In this document: piece by piece, positions 25,705 to 33,290 of the stretch
How the letters are laid out: every line of letters begins with the position of its first letter
Numbering within the stretch: position 1 is the first letter of the stretch
DNA from: Clostridiales bacterium
GTDB taxonomy: Bacteria > Bacillota_A > Clostridia > Oscillospirales > Oscillospiraceae
Assembly: GCA_004553625.1 (NCBI GenBank)
Contig: SFKX01000005.1
Coordinates: forward strand, 62,001-126,000
Direction of reading: 5' to 3'
DNA length: 64,000 nucleotides
The notes under the pieces: generated by a model
What the model saw: the letters and a program-made list of their open reading frames with translations, nothing else
Databases searched by the model: none
What the model was told of the DNA's origin: nothing
Position numbers and translations under genes: made by a program

Positions 25705-26021
25705 TGCCTGCGTTCTCCCTTCACTGTTATGAACCTGTCTATGCCCGAGGCATCCAGCACACGCAAAGGCTGGCTTGCGGGATTTTCCACCTGCGCCCTG
25801 CCGCCCGTCTGATGCATCCATTGCCGTGTCTTCATGATGAGCGCAATGCCGGAGGAGTCCATGAAGGTCAGGCCCGCGAGATCCAGCACCGCGTCACGCG
25901 GCATGTACTTTTCCAGATATCCCTCTATCTTGTCCATCGCGCCCTTGGCGCCGTGATGGTCCAGCTCCCCGGACAAATGCAGAATGAGACGCCCGGAGTT
26001 GTAGCTCGTCGTTATCTCCAT
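25701..26021 (-). CDS. spoIIAA: Anti-anti-sigma F factor SpoIIAA
   Basis: A 106-residue STAS-domain protein. The phosphorylatable serine is in TFMDSSGIALIM. When dephosphorylated (by SpoIIE) it releases SigF from SpoIIAB. The ATG at 26021 follows AAAGGAGGG; an earlier start at 26090 would add a basic, unconserved tail. It is the first gene of the spoIIA operon. No clear SigH promoter could be assigned by eye in the ~180 bp shared with the divergent DUF2975 gene. Confidence 0.94.
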   Translation of the reverse strand: MEITTSYNSGRLILHLSGELDHHGAKGAMDKIEGYLEKYMPRDAVLDLAGLTFMDSSGIALIMKTRQWMHQTGGRAQVENPASQPLRVLDASGIDRFITVKGERRQ

Positions 26022-26111
26022 GTGTGAGCCCTCCTTTCCTGTTATTTTATTAGACTGCGGCGCAGGATGCGGTCGAAACCCGTCGCTCAAATCAAAAAGT
26101 GTTAAAATCGT

Positions 26112-26163
26112 TTATCGAGAAATATTTATTGTTTTTCGATAAATAATACTTGCAATTCGATAA
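26112..26163. promoter_or_regulatory. Repeated TTATCGA/TCGATAA operator sites
   Basis: TTATCGA at 26112-26118 and TCGATAA at 26136-26142 and 26157-26163. The last copy falls between the -35 and -10 boxes of the DUF2975 promoter, which fits repression by the co-encoded XRE protein. Confidence 0.6.
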
Positions 26164-26178
26164 GGTATGTGTTAAGCT
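26150..26178 (+). promoter_or_regulatory. Promoter of the DUF2975-XRE-DUF4173 operon
   Basis: TTGCAA at 26150-26155, a 17-bp spacer and TAAGCT at 26173-26178. An AAAGGAGCTGAT SD and TTG start follow. Confidence 0.55.
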
Positions 26179-26200
26179 CTGCTCGAAAGGAGCTGATAGC

Positions 26201-26680
26201 TTGAAACAGAAGGAGCTCTCACGCTGGATGAAGGGCATCGTAATACTGGGCTTTGTCTGCGTCCTGTTTCTCGACGCCGTGTGGGTGCCTGAGCTGGGCC
26301 GGGACATCGCGTGGAACACGCCGAATCTTGAGCCCATGTTCTGGCCCTGCCTCATATACTTTTGGATAAGTACGATACCGGTCATGGTGTTCATGGCGCT
26401 GGTGTGGCAAATGGCAACGGAGATAGGCCGGGACAACAGCTTCTGCATGAAAAACGCCCTGCGCCTGCGCACATGCAGCCTGCTTGCCGCGGCGGACACG
26501 GTCTATTACATCATAGGCGGTGTGGTGCTGCTCTCCATGAACCTGCTGCACATCGGCATAGCGATAATAGGTCTAGGCGTGTGTGCCGTGGGCGCGGCCA
26601 TATCCGTGCTCTGCGCGGCGCTCTCGCACCTGACGCGCAAGGCAGCGGACATGAGGTCGGAAAACGACCTCACGATCTGA
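26201..26680 (+). CDS. DUF2975 family membrane protein
   Basis: A 159-residue protein with four membrane spans (residues ~10-30, ~50-75, ~95-120, ~125-150) typical of DUF2975. The TTG at 26201 is chosen because AAAGGAGCTGAT precedes it; the open frame upstream enters the promoter. The gene is followed after 10 bp by a small XRE regulator, the classic DUF2975/YozG-like pair of Firmicutes. Its function is unknown; a role in membrane or metal stress has been suggested only by context in other species. Confidence 0.88.
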   Translation: MKQKELSRWMKGIVILGFVCVLFLDAVWVPELGRDIAWNTPNLEPMFWPCLIYFWISTIPVMVFMALVWQMATEIGRDNSFCMKNALRLRTCSLLAAADTVYYIIGGVVLLSMNLLHIGIAIIGLGVCAVGAAISVLCAALSHLTRKAADMRSENDLTI

Positions 26681-26690
26681 GGTGGCCGCC

Positions 26691-26906
26691 ATGATAAGGA
26701 TAAATCTCGACGTCATGCTCGCCCGGCGCAAGATGAGCCTCACGGAGCTCGCGGACAGGGTCGGCATAACCCTGGCAAATCTCTCCGTGCTCAAAACCGG
26801 CAAGGCGAAAGCCGTGCGTTTTTCCACACTCGACGCGCTCTGCCGCGCGCTGGGCTGCCAGCCCGGGGACATTCTGGAGTTCACCGAGGAGGGCGGCAAT
26901 GGATAA
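26691..26906 (+). CDS. Small XRE/YozG-like HTH regulator
   Basis: A 71-residue Cro/CI-type regulator, almost entirely one HTH domain (LARRKMSLTELADRVGITLANLSVLKTG, then TLDALCRALGCQPGDIL). GAGGTGG sits upstream of the ATG at 26691; a GTG 9 bp earlier is too close to the SD. It overlaps the next gene by 8 bp. The partner is the DUF2975 membrane protein just upstream, which may sequester or signal to it. The TTATCGA repeats in the promoter are its most likely targets. Confidence 0.9.
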   Translation: MIRINLDVMLARRKMSLTELADRVGITLANLSVLKTGKAKAVRFSTLDALCRALGCQPGDILEFTEEGGNG

Positions 26907-28356
26907 CATACTCGAAAGCCCGAAGCCCGTGTTCGGCGTCCGGGAGTGCCTGATGCTGCCCGCGGCGCTCTGCCTCGGCATACTGTGGCGGAACGTATTC
27001 ACGCTGGAGGGCCTGTCAAACCTCCTGTTCAGCAGCAGGCCGGGCCCGGCGCTGGGCGCGGCGGTGTTCACGGCGGCACTGTGGGCCTTCGTGCTGCTGT
27101 TCCTGGGAAAGCGGGCGCGCTGGAACAGGTACAGCATCGGCCTGGCCATCGGCGTGGGGCTGCTGACGGTGTTCTGCGTGCTCGGCGGCTGCGGGGACGT
27201 GAGGGCCGTGAACTTCATCCTCATCTTCTGCGGCTCCGTACTGGCATTTTTCTCACTCTCCGGCAGGTCCGCAGCAGCGCTCGAATCAGCAGCCTGCGCC
27301 GGCGAGGCCGTGGGCCTTTTCTTCCGCGCGGCCTTTACGAACTGGGACAAGCCCTTCCGCGCCCTGGGCGGGATGAAGAAGGGCGGCAGCGGCTCCGAGG
27401 CGCTGACCGGCGCGCTGCTCGCCCTGCCCGTGCTCGTCGTGGTCACGGCCCTGCTCGCCGGGGCGGACCAGGTCTTTGCGGGCTGGTTCACAGGCATCGC
27501 TGACTGGTTTTCTGCGCCGGACATTGCGACGAGGCTGTTCCGCGTCCTCTCCACCCTCTTCTGGAGCTTCTGCTTTTTCTCCTGCCTCTACTTTGCCGTC
27601 CATGGCCCAGAGCCGGTCACAGGCATAAAAAAAGAGCGCCAGCGCGGCGCTCCTGCGGCCTATATGACCGCGCTGGCGCTGCTGGCGCTCGTGCACATCG
27701 CGTTTTGCGCCGTGCAGTTCGCCTATCTCTTCGGCGGCGCCGAAGCTGCGGCGATGCAGGGCGGCTGGGCCGAATATGCGAGGCGCGGCTTCTACCAGCT
27801 CGTCCTCGTCGCGGCCATAGACCTGGGCTTCGTGCTCTTCTGCTCGGCCAAGGGCGGCGGCACGGCGGCGGAAAAGGCCCTTTCCCTGCTCATCTGCGCG
27901 CTCACGCTCGTCATCCTGGCCTCGGCATTTTGGAGGATGCGGCTCTACATTGCGGCCTACGGCCTGAGTCTGCTGCGGGTGATGACGCTCTGGGCGATGG
28001 CATTCATTCTCCTGAGTCTCGCGCTCGCCTCGGTCAAGATACTGCGGCCGGGCTTCAAGTTCTGGCCCTGCTTCGCGGCCCTGGGGCTCTACGGCTGGGT
28101 GCTCTTTAACGCCGCGGGCGTGGACGCGCGCATAGCCGACTACAATGTGGACGCCTACCTCGACGGGCGGCTGCCTCAGGTGGACATCTACTACCTTGCG
28201 AACCTCTCTCCCTCCGCCCTGCCCGCCCTTGAGCGCCTGAACGCCGCCGAGCCGGACGCGGAGCTAGAGCTTCTCATGGACGGCGTGACCAATCGCTTAC
28301 ATGCCCCCGCTAGCTGGATAGAGTGGAGCCTGCCGCTGGCAAAATACACGGACTGA
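26899..28356 (+). CDS. DUF4173 family polytopic membrane protein
   Basis: A 485-residue protein with about 12 hydrophobic segments. The blocks KPFRALGGMKKGG, VLSTLFWSFCFFSCLYF and the C-terminal DYNVDAYLDGRLPQVDIYYLANLS are typical of DUF4173/DUF4153 proteins. The periplasmic-facing C-terminus is hydrophilic. It overlaps the XRE gene by 8 bp, completing a three-gene membrane operon in which a small regulator controls two uncharacterised membrane proteins. The function is unknown. Confidence 0.85.
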   Translation: MDNILESPKPVFGVRECLMLPAALCLGILWRNVFTLEGLSNLLFSSRPGPALGAAVFTAALWAFVLLFLGKRARWNRYSIGLAIGVGLLTVFCVLGGCGDVRAVNFILIFCGSVLAFFSLSGRSAAALESAACAGEAVGLFFRAAFTNWDKPFRALGGMKKGGSGSEALTGALLALPVLVVVTALLAGADQVFAGWFTGIADWFSAPDIATRLFRVLSTLFWSFCFFSCLYFAVHGPEPVTGIKKERQRGAPAAYMTALALLALVHIAFCAVQFAYLFGGAEAAAMQGGWAEYARRGFYQLVLVAAIDLGFVLFCSAKGGGTAAEKALSLLICALTLVILASAFWRMRLYIAAYGLSLLRVMTLWAMAFILLSLALASVKILRPGFKFWPCFAALGLYGWVLFNAAGVDARIADYNVDAYLDGRLPQVDIYYLANLSPSALPALERLNAAEPDAELELLMDGVTNRLHAPASWIEWSLPLAKYTD

Positions 28357-28379
28357 AACCCGGACGCCGCCTATCTGTG

Positions 28380-28408
28380 TTGACCGGAGCGCACCCTCTT
28401 GATATACT
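28380..28408 (+). promoter_or_regulatory. Promoter of the small membrane protein gene
   Basis: TTGACC at 28380-28385, a 17-bp spacer and TATACT at 28403-28408. Confidence 0.72.
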
Positions 28409-28449
28409 GAAAATGTAATTTATTCAAGTAAAAAGGGGGACGTCTGAAC

Positions 28450-28731
28450 ATGAAGCACACGGAGGATAAACTCACCGGCGCGGCGCTCGTACTCCTCTGC
28501 TGCGGCCTGGTGGCCGCTTTGCTGTACTTGCTGATCGCCATAAACGACCGGAGCCTGGCCCCGCTGCTGACGGGGCTCATGGTGCTGCTGCTCTCCTTTG
28601 TGCAGTACTGGCTGCTGGGCGCCTTTGCCGAGCTCATAAAGAACACCCGCTCCATAAACGAGCTGCTCCAGGCCCGCTTCCCGGAGGCCGCCGTCCTTGA
28701 ACAGTCTCAGGAGCCGGACGGGAAAAAATAA
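28450..28731 (+). CDS. Small two-span membrane protein
   Basis: A 93-residue protein with two hydrophobic helices (residues ~10-33, ~38-60) joined by a short loop (INDRSLAPLLT), then an amphipathic tail (LIKNTRSINELLQARFPE) and a charged end. AAAAAGGGGGAC lies just upstream of the ATG. It has its own promoter. No family could be recognised. The layout, a hairpin in the membrane with a helical cytoplasmic tail, is common among small Firmicutes membrane proteins of unknown role. Confidence 0.7.
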   Translation: MKHTEDKLTGAALVLLCCGLVAALLYLLIAINDRSLAPLLTGLMVLLLSFVQYWLLGAFAELIKNTRSINELLQARFPEAAVLEQSQEPDGKK

Positions 28732-28758
28732 AAAGCCGGAGTCCGGCCGGCAAGCGCG

Positions 28759-28787
28759 TTGCAAGTTCCGTGAAATGGTGCTACAAT
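28759..28787 (+). promoter_or_regulatory. Promoter of the pyridoxal kinase gene
   Basis: TTGCAA at 28759-28764, a 17-bp spacer and TACAAT at 28782-28787. It lies so close to the gene that the transcript would begin almost at the ATG. Confidence 0.7.
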
Positions 28788-28794
28788 GTCGCTT

Positions 28795-29673
28795 ATGGAA
28801 AACGTACTGCCAAAACTCAAGAGGATAGCCGCCGTACACGACATCTCCGGCTTTGGGAAGTGCTCGCTGACCGTGGCGCTGCCGGTCGTCTCCGCGACGG
28901 GCGTCGAGTGCGCCTGTATGCCTACAGCCCTGTTCTCCACCCACACGGGCGAGTTCACGGGCTGGACCTTCCGCGACCTGACGGACCAGATGCTGCCCAT
29001 GGCCCGGCACTGGCACAGTATCGGCATGCCCTTTGACGGCATCTACTCCGGCTACCTCGCCTCCCCCGCGCAGGTGGAGCTGCTGGGGCGCGTCATAGAC
29101 GAGCTTGCCGGCCCGGAGACGCTCATCGTCTGCGACCCGGCTATGGCCGACAACGGCAGGTATTACGCCGGCCTCGGCGACGGACTGCGCGACGCCTTCC
29201 GCGCCCTCTTCGCGCGCGCCCACGTCGTCACCCCAAATATAACGGAGGCGGCGCTCCTCACGGGAGAGGAGTACCGCCCGGCCCCACACGACGCGGAGTA
29301 TGTAGACAAATTGTTCTGCGGCCTGGAACGTCTCGGCCCCAAGGTGGCCGCCATCACGGGCGTACACCCCTCGGATAAGGAGATAGGCATCGTCGTGCGA
29401 GACTTCTCCACAGGAGAGAGCTTCGCGGCTATGGCCCCGGCGCTGCACGGCGTGTTCTACGGCACGGGCGACATCTTCGCCTCCGCCTTCGCTGCCCTGC
29501 TCGTGCGCGGAGCAGGCGCAGGCCAGGCGCTGGAGGCCGCAAGTGCGCTCGTGCGCGAGAGCATAGAGCGCAGCTTCCGCCGCGATACGCCCCGGCCCTG
29601 GGGCGTGGACTTCGAGGGTGCCCTTCCGGCCTACGTCCGACGCGTGGAGGCCATTTTCAGTCCTTCGACCTGA
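28795..29673 (+). CDS. Pyridoxal/pyridoxine kinase (PdxY-type)
   Basis: A 292-residue ribokinase-fold enzyme that phosphorylates B6 vitamers for salvage to PLP. Family features: RIAAVHDISGFGKCSLT at the N-terminus, PTALFSTHTG, CDPAMADNGRYY, the ATP-binding TPNITEAALLTG, and the anion-hole GTGDIFASAFAA with catalytic Asp. The ATG at 28795 is preferred over 28786, because the latter overlaps the -10 box. No SD is visible before it, so translation may be leaderless. Its end overlaps the convergent rsmI by 17 bp. Confidence 0.9.
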   Translation: MENVLPKLKRIAAVHDISGFGKCSLTVALPVVSATGVECACMPTALFSTHTGEFTGWTFRDLTDQMLPMARHWHSIGMPFDGIYSGYLASPAQVELLGRVIDELAGPETLIVCDPAMADNGRYYAGLGDGLRDAFRALFARAHVVTPNITEAALLTGEEYRPAPHDAEYVDKLFCGLERLGPKVAAITGVHPSDKEIGIVVRDFSTGESFAAMAPALHGVFYGTGDIFASAFAALLVRGAGAGQALEAASALVRESIERSFRRDTPRPWGVDFEGALPAYVRRVEAIFSPST

Positions 29674-30493
29674 GCGCGAGCTCGTAGAGCTCGTTTTTTG
29701 AATAACCGGTATCCGCCGCAGCGAGCTTAGCCGCCTCCTTCAGGGAGCGTCCCTCGCTGCGGTAGTATTTTACCCGTTCGAGCGCCGCCTCCGCCGTGGG
29801 CCGCTCCTCTGTCTGCTCCGGCGCGCCCTCTATGACGAGGACGAACTCGCCGCGCGGCGGCTCCGCCTCGTATAGCTTTGCGGCCTCGCCCAAGGTCGTG
29901 CGCACGACCTCCTCGTGCAGCTTGGTAAGCTCGCGGCAGAGCGAGACCCGCCGCTCCGGCCCGAAGGCCGCGGCCAGGTCTGCGAGCGTCTTTTGCAGCT
30001 TGTGCGGAGCCTCGTAGAAGATCATCGTCCTCCGCTCGCCGCGCAGGGAGTCCAGGTGTTCCTCTCGGCTCTTCTTTGAGGTGGAGAGAAAGCCCTCGAA
30101 GCAAAACCTGCCCGCCGGCAGGGCCGAGAGCGCAAGTGCCGTCACGGCGGCGCAGGGGCCGGGTACGCAGCTTATCTCTATGCCCTCCTCAGCGCAGGCT
30201 ACAGCCAGGTCCTCGCCCGGGTCCGAGACTATGGGCATGCCCGCGTCCGTGACGAGAGCGCAGTTCTCGCCGGAGAGGATGCGCTCGACTATGCGCTCGC
30301 CGCTGCGCTCCTTATTGTGCTGGTAGTAGCTCACGAGGGGCTTCGTTATGCCGAAGTGGTTCAAAAGCTTGAGCGTCACGCGCGTGTCCTCAGCGGCAAT
30401 GAAGTCCGCCTCCTCGAGCGCGCGGCGCGCCCTGGGCGAGAGGTCGCCGAGGTTGCCTATGGGCGTACCTACGAGTGTGAGTGTTCCTGCCAT
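29657..30493 (-). CDS. rsmI: 16S rRNA (cytidine-1402-2'-O)-methyltransferase
   Basis: A 278-residue SAM-dependent methyltransferase of the tetrapyrrole-methylase fold. It has LVGTPIGNLGDLSPRA at the N-terminus, the AEDTR block, VTDAGMPIVSDPG and CVPGPCAAVTALALSALP. It 2'-O-methylates C1402 in the decoding centre. The ATG at 30493 overlaps the stop of the upstream methyltransferase gene by one base (TGATG); the longer open frame upstream is Pro/Gly-rich antisense-like sequence and is rejected. The C-terminus has an extra helical segment rich in Ala and Lys. Confidence 0.96.
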   Translation of the reverse strand: MAGTLTLVGTPIGNLGDLSPRARRALEEADFIAAEDTRVTLKLLNHFGITKPLVSYYQHNKERSGERIVERILSGENCALVTDAGMPIVSDPGEDLAVACAEEGIEISCVPGPCAAVTALALSALPAGRFCFEGFLSTSKKSREEHLDSLRGERRTMIFYEAPHKLQKTLADLAAAFGPERRVSLCRELTKLHEEVVRTTLGEAAKLYEAEPPRGEFVLVIEGAPEQTEERPTAEAALERVKYYRSEGRSLKEAAKLAAADTGYSKNELYELALRSKD

Positions 30494-31203
30494 CAGATAT
30501 CCTCCCTGTGGTAGATCCGGCGGACCTCCGCCGTGTCGCGGCCGTCCGGGCCGGTCAGGATGAGAGGGGCCAGCAGCTCGAGTCCGGGCCGCGCCCCCTT
30601 CCTGCCCTCGGCCAGGACGAGGCTGGGGGCCTTCTCCGCCCGGTACTGGACCAGGCGCAGGCGCTTGGGCTCCAGCCCCGCGCCGCTCATGAGCGTGAAG
30701 AGCTCCGCCAGCCGCTCCGGCCTGTGCACGAGGCAGAAAACCCCGCCCGTCCTGAGACACCAGGCCGCCGCAGCAACCACCTCAGCCAGCGTGCAGCCCT
30801 TTTCCGAGCGCGCCACCGCCCTGGACTCAGTCCCCGAGGCCATGCCGCTGCCCTCCGGAAAGTATGGCGGGTTGCAGACGGCGAGGCCGTAGGCCGCGTG
30901 CGGCAGCGCCGCGCGGTGCTCGCGTATGTCGAGGCAGAGCGCCCTCGCGCGTCCGGCCAGCCCGTTCGCCGCGAAGTTCCGCTCCGCGGAGGCCGTGGCC
31001 GCCGGGTCTATCTCCGCGCAGTCCAGGTTTAGCCCCGGCTCACGCGAGAGCAGCAAAAGCGAGATTAGCCCCGCGCCCGAGCAGAGCTCCACCGCCCTGC
31101 CCGGCTTCGCCCTGACGAAGTCCGCCAGCAGGACAGAGTCCGTCGTTATGGGAAAGGCTCCTCCGCCCTCGTAGAGCGGCCCGCCTGTCCAAAGCTCCGT
31201 CAT
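30493..31203 (-). CDS. tRNA1(Val) (adenine37-N6)-methyltransferase-like protein
   Basis: A 236-residue class I SAM methyltransferase. Motif I is VELCSGAGLISLLLL and the catalytic NPPY lies in LAVCNPPYFPEG; the protein otherwise matches the TrmN6/YfiC family that modifies A37 of tRNA. The ATG overlaps the stop of the upstream lipoprotein by 4 bp and its own stop overlaps rsmI. These overlaps suggest a single transcript for two RNA-modifying enzymes and a secreted metalloprotease-like lipoprotein. The exact target tRNA is not certain. Confidence 0.9.
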   Translation of the reverse strand: MTELWTGGPLYEGGGAFPITTDSVLLADFVRAKPGRAVELCSGAGLISLLLLSREPGLNLDCAEIDPAATASAERNFAANGLAGRARALCLDIREHRAALPHAAYGLAVCNPPYFPEGSGMASGTESRAVARSEKGCTLAEVVAAAAWCLRTGGVFCLVHRPERLAELFTLMSGAGLEPKRLRLVQYRAEKAPSLVLAEGRKGARPGLELLAPLILTGPDGRDTAEVRRIYHREDI

Positions 31204-32789
31204 GAGCCGAATTCCTCCCTGAGCCAGTCAAGATATCCCGCATATAGCTCGTCAAAGTACTCGTCCGTCGGGAAGGACGCCCGATAGCCCTCGAGGTCCA
31301 GCGAGGCCGCGGCGAGCTGGTCAAACGTCAGATATCCATGTTCGAGCAGGTACTCGCAGAAGGCGTAGGACTTCGCGTGGCTGAGTTCGGTGCTGGGATA
31401 CCTGGGCTCGTAAAACGAGCTCATCACGTCCCCCGTCGGCTTGGACACCATTTTTATGAACACGTCGCGCTCGGGGTGCAGGAGCATGGCATAGGTCATG
31501 GCCTTCACCAGCGGTATCGCAGGCGACTCGAGAGTCTGCGCCTCGCTCGCGTCCACGCCGGAGAGCTCCTTGAATATACGGCGTATCTCTCCGAATATGA
31601 AGCGCTCGTCCTCCGACGCGCCCTCCACCGTGTCGATATTCTCCATCAGGTCGAAGAATATCCCGTAGTCCTCATAGCTTATCCACCACTCGGTGCAGTG
31701 CATCGCTACGCCTTCGAACACCCAGCCCGCTTCACCGCAGGGCTCGTCTATCGTCAGTGCGTGCGCGAGCTCGTGCAGCCCGGCGCTGGGAGCGCGCAGA
31801 TGCACCACGGCGCTGTAAACGTCGGTGCAGGATGCGTCAATGTTTTCCTCAAAGCGCACCTCGTAGGGTCTCGTCTGCTCTATACGCACCCAGCTCTCCG
31901 GCGCGTTGGCCTCAAGGTAGTCCAACAGCCAGTCGAGGCCTGTGCAGAGCCGCAGCACATAGGCCGAGGCCGCGTCGGCGTCCGTCATCCACTCCGTCGG
32001 CACGGGACGGAAGGTAAATACACTGCGGGTGAACTCGGCGGGATAGTACACGTTCTGCGTCCAGTCCAGCTCCATGAGCGTTTGCAGCCCATCCGTCTCC
32101 ACCTCAAGGCCGAGGCTCTTGAGCCAGCCTGGGAGATATTCCGCGCAGCTGCCGCGCAGGGCGTCCTGCCCGGCCTCGCCGATGACATAGGCCGCCAGGG
32201 ACTGGGCGCAGTCGGACGCCAGGGCGATGGTCTCCGCGTCCGCGAAGTCCTCCGTGAAATAGAAGGGCGCCAGCGAGAGGAGGTTCGACCCCTCGTGAGC
32301 CGCCAGATACGCAGCGATCTCATCCGCGAGGCCGTCCGGCACCTCGCCGCCGAAGAGCTCGCGGCTCAGGCCCTCGGCCTGCCAGCGGCCGGTTATGCCG
32401 AGTGCGGCGGAGACGAGCGCAGGGCGGTATTCCCCACTTTCGACAGCTTCGGCGGTGCAGAAGAGCTCCGCCCCGCTCACAAACGGCGCGTCGGTCAGCG
32501 GTCCATTGAGTATGTAAATGTCAGCCTCACCCGCACCGGAGAGCGCGGAGTAGTCCTCCGCGACCTTCTGCGCCAGCTCCGGCGAGGCCGTCTCGTCAAA
32601 CGCGCTCGTGGAAAAGTGTATGCCCAGCCCGCCGAGCGCGACGGACTTCGTCTCGATGTGCGCAGGATAGACCTCGTCTCTCTCATGCACTCCGTCGGTG
32701 AATTCCTGCAGCTCCGGGGCCGGCGATGAGCAAGCGGAGAGGCCCAAAACGAGGGAGATGGCAAGCAGCGCGGCGGCGAATCTCTTCAT
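31200..32789 (-). CDS. Lipoprotein with HExxH zinc-metallopeptidase motif
   Basis: A 529-residue surface lipoprotein (lipobox LGLSAC, Cys20; AGGAAGGACAA before the ATG). The motif HELAH at 339-343 is followed after ~15 residues by WVFEGVAMHCTEWW, giving a possible third zinc ligand at Glu359. This is the gluzincin layout, so a membrane-anchored metallopeptidase is likely. The rest, about 320 residues before the motif, matches no family I recognise. It precedes two RNA-methyltransferase genes with a 4-bp overlap, an odd partnership. The substrate is unknown. Confidence 0.8.
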   Translation of the reverse strand: MKRFAAALLAISLVLGLSACSSPAPELQEFTDGVHERDEVYPAHIETKSVALGGLGIHFSTSAFDETASPELAQKVAEDYSALSGAGEADIYILNGPLTDAPFVSGAELFCTAEAVESGEYRPALVSAALGITGRWQAEGLSRELFGGEVPDGLADEIAAYLAAHEGSNLLSLAPFYFTEDFADAETIALASDCAQSLAAYVIGEAGQDALRGSCAEYLPGWLKSLGLEVETDGLQTLMELDWTQNVYYPAEFTRSVFTFRPVPTEWMTDADAASAYVLRLCTGLDWLLDYLEANAPESWVRIEQTRPYEVRFEENIDASCTDVYSAVVHLRAPSAGLHELAHALTIDEPCGEAGWVFEGVAMHCTEWWISYEDYGIFFDLMENIDTVEGASEDERFIFGEIRRIFKELSGVDASEAQTLESPAIPLVKAMTYAMLLHPERDVFIKMVSKPTGDVMSSFYEPRYPSTELSHAKSYAFCEYLLEHGYLTFDQLAAASLDLEGYRASFPTDEYFDELYAGYLDWLREEFGS

Positions 32790-32870
32790 TTGTCCTTCCT
32801 CCTCACAGCTTTTCTGACCACAGTATACCAAATTCCCGGCCCGAGTTGAAGTCCATGCGGGCATAAAAAT

Positions 32871-32894
32871 AGAGGGCCGCTTTCACGACCCTCT
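32871..32894 (-). terminator. Terminator of the ferredoxin gene
   Basis: Minus strand stem AGAGGG / CCCTCT (32894-32889 / 32876-32871), extended by a few imperfect pairs, followed by ATTTTTATG. T-tracts on both sides. Confidence 0.75.
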
Positions 32895-32907
32895 GATTTT
32901 TTTGCGA

Positions 32908-33078
32908 TTACTCCTCGACTATGGCGTCGGCAGGGCAATTCTCCTTGCAGGTGCCGCAGGAGACGCACTTGTCCTGGTCGATGACGTACTTATCGTCGCC
33001 CATATCGATGGCCTCAGCAGGACAGTTGGCAGCGCAGGTGCCGCAGGAGACGCAGTTGTCAGTGATAACGAATGCCAT
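32908..33078 (-). CDS. 2[4Fe-4S] ferredoxin
   Basis: A 56-residue clostridial-type ferredoxin with two complete CxxCxxCxxxCP cluster motifs (CVSCGTCAANCP and CVSCGTCKENCP) arranged as an internal duplication, beginning MAFVITDNC. It is a low-potential electron carrier for anaerobic metabolism and a plausible donor for the unusual thioredoxin reductase at 19.4-20.2 kb. ACGGAGG lies upstream of the ATG at 33078. It has its own promoter (33141-33168) and terminator. Confidence 0.97.
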   Translation of the reverse strand: MAFVITDNCVSCGTCAANCPAEAIDMGDDKYVIDQDKCVSCGTCKENCPADAIVEE

Positions 33079-33140
33079 TTTGTTACCTCCGTTCGATCTT
33101 TATTTATACATTCCCCGGTTCTGGGATCAGGTACATGAGC

Positions 33141-33168
33141 ATTTTATCACAATGTCCGCGAAAATCAA
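33141..33168 (-). promoter_or_regulatory. Promoter of the ferredoxin gene
   Basis: Minus strand TTGATT (33168-33163), a 16-bp spacer and TAAAAT (33146-33141). Confidence 0.6.
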
Positions 33169-33290
33169 TAGCGATTTGCTAAGGTACTGGTTATAAGCGC
33201 CCTTGCCTGGAAATACTTTCTCTGTCGCGCCCATTCGCCCGCTTCGGCGCGGGGCGCGGGGTATAATCGCTCTAGGAGGCAGGGGAAGGC

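Noticed and set aside
30494..30760. An N-terminal extension of 89 residues on rsmI
   Set aside because: It lies inside the upstream methyltransferase gene in another frame, and is Pro/Gly/Arg-rich; the TGATG overlap and family start fix the ATG at 30493.
31338..32729. A 463-codon plus-strand open frame
   Set aside because: Antisense to the HExxH lipoprotein, no SD, no signal or domain.
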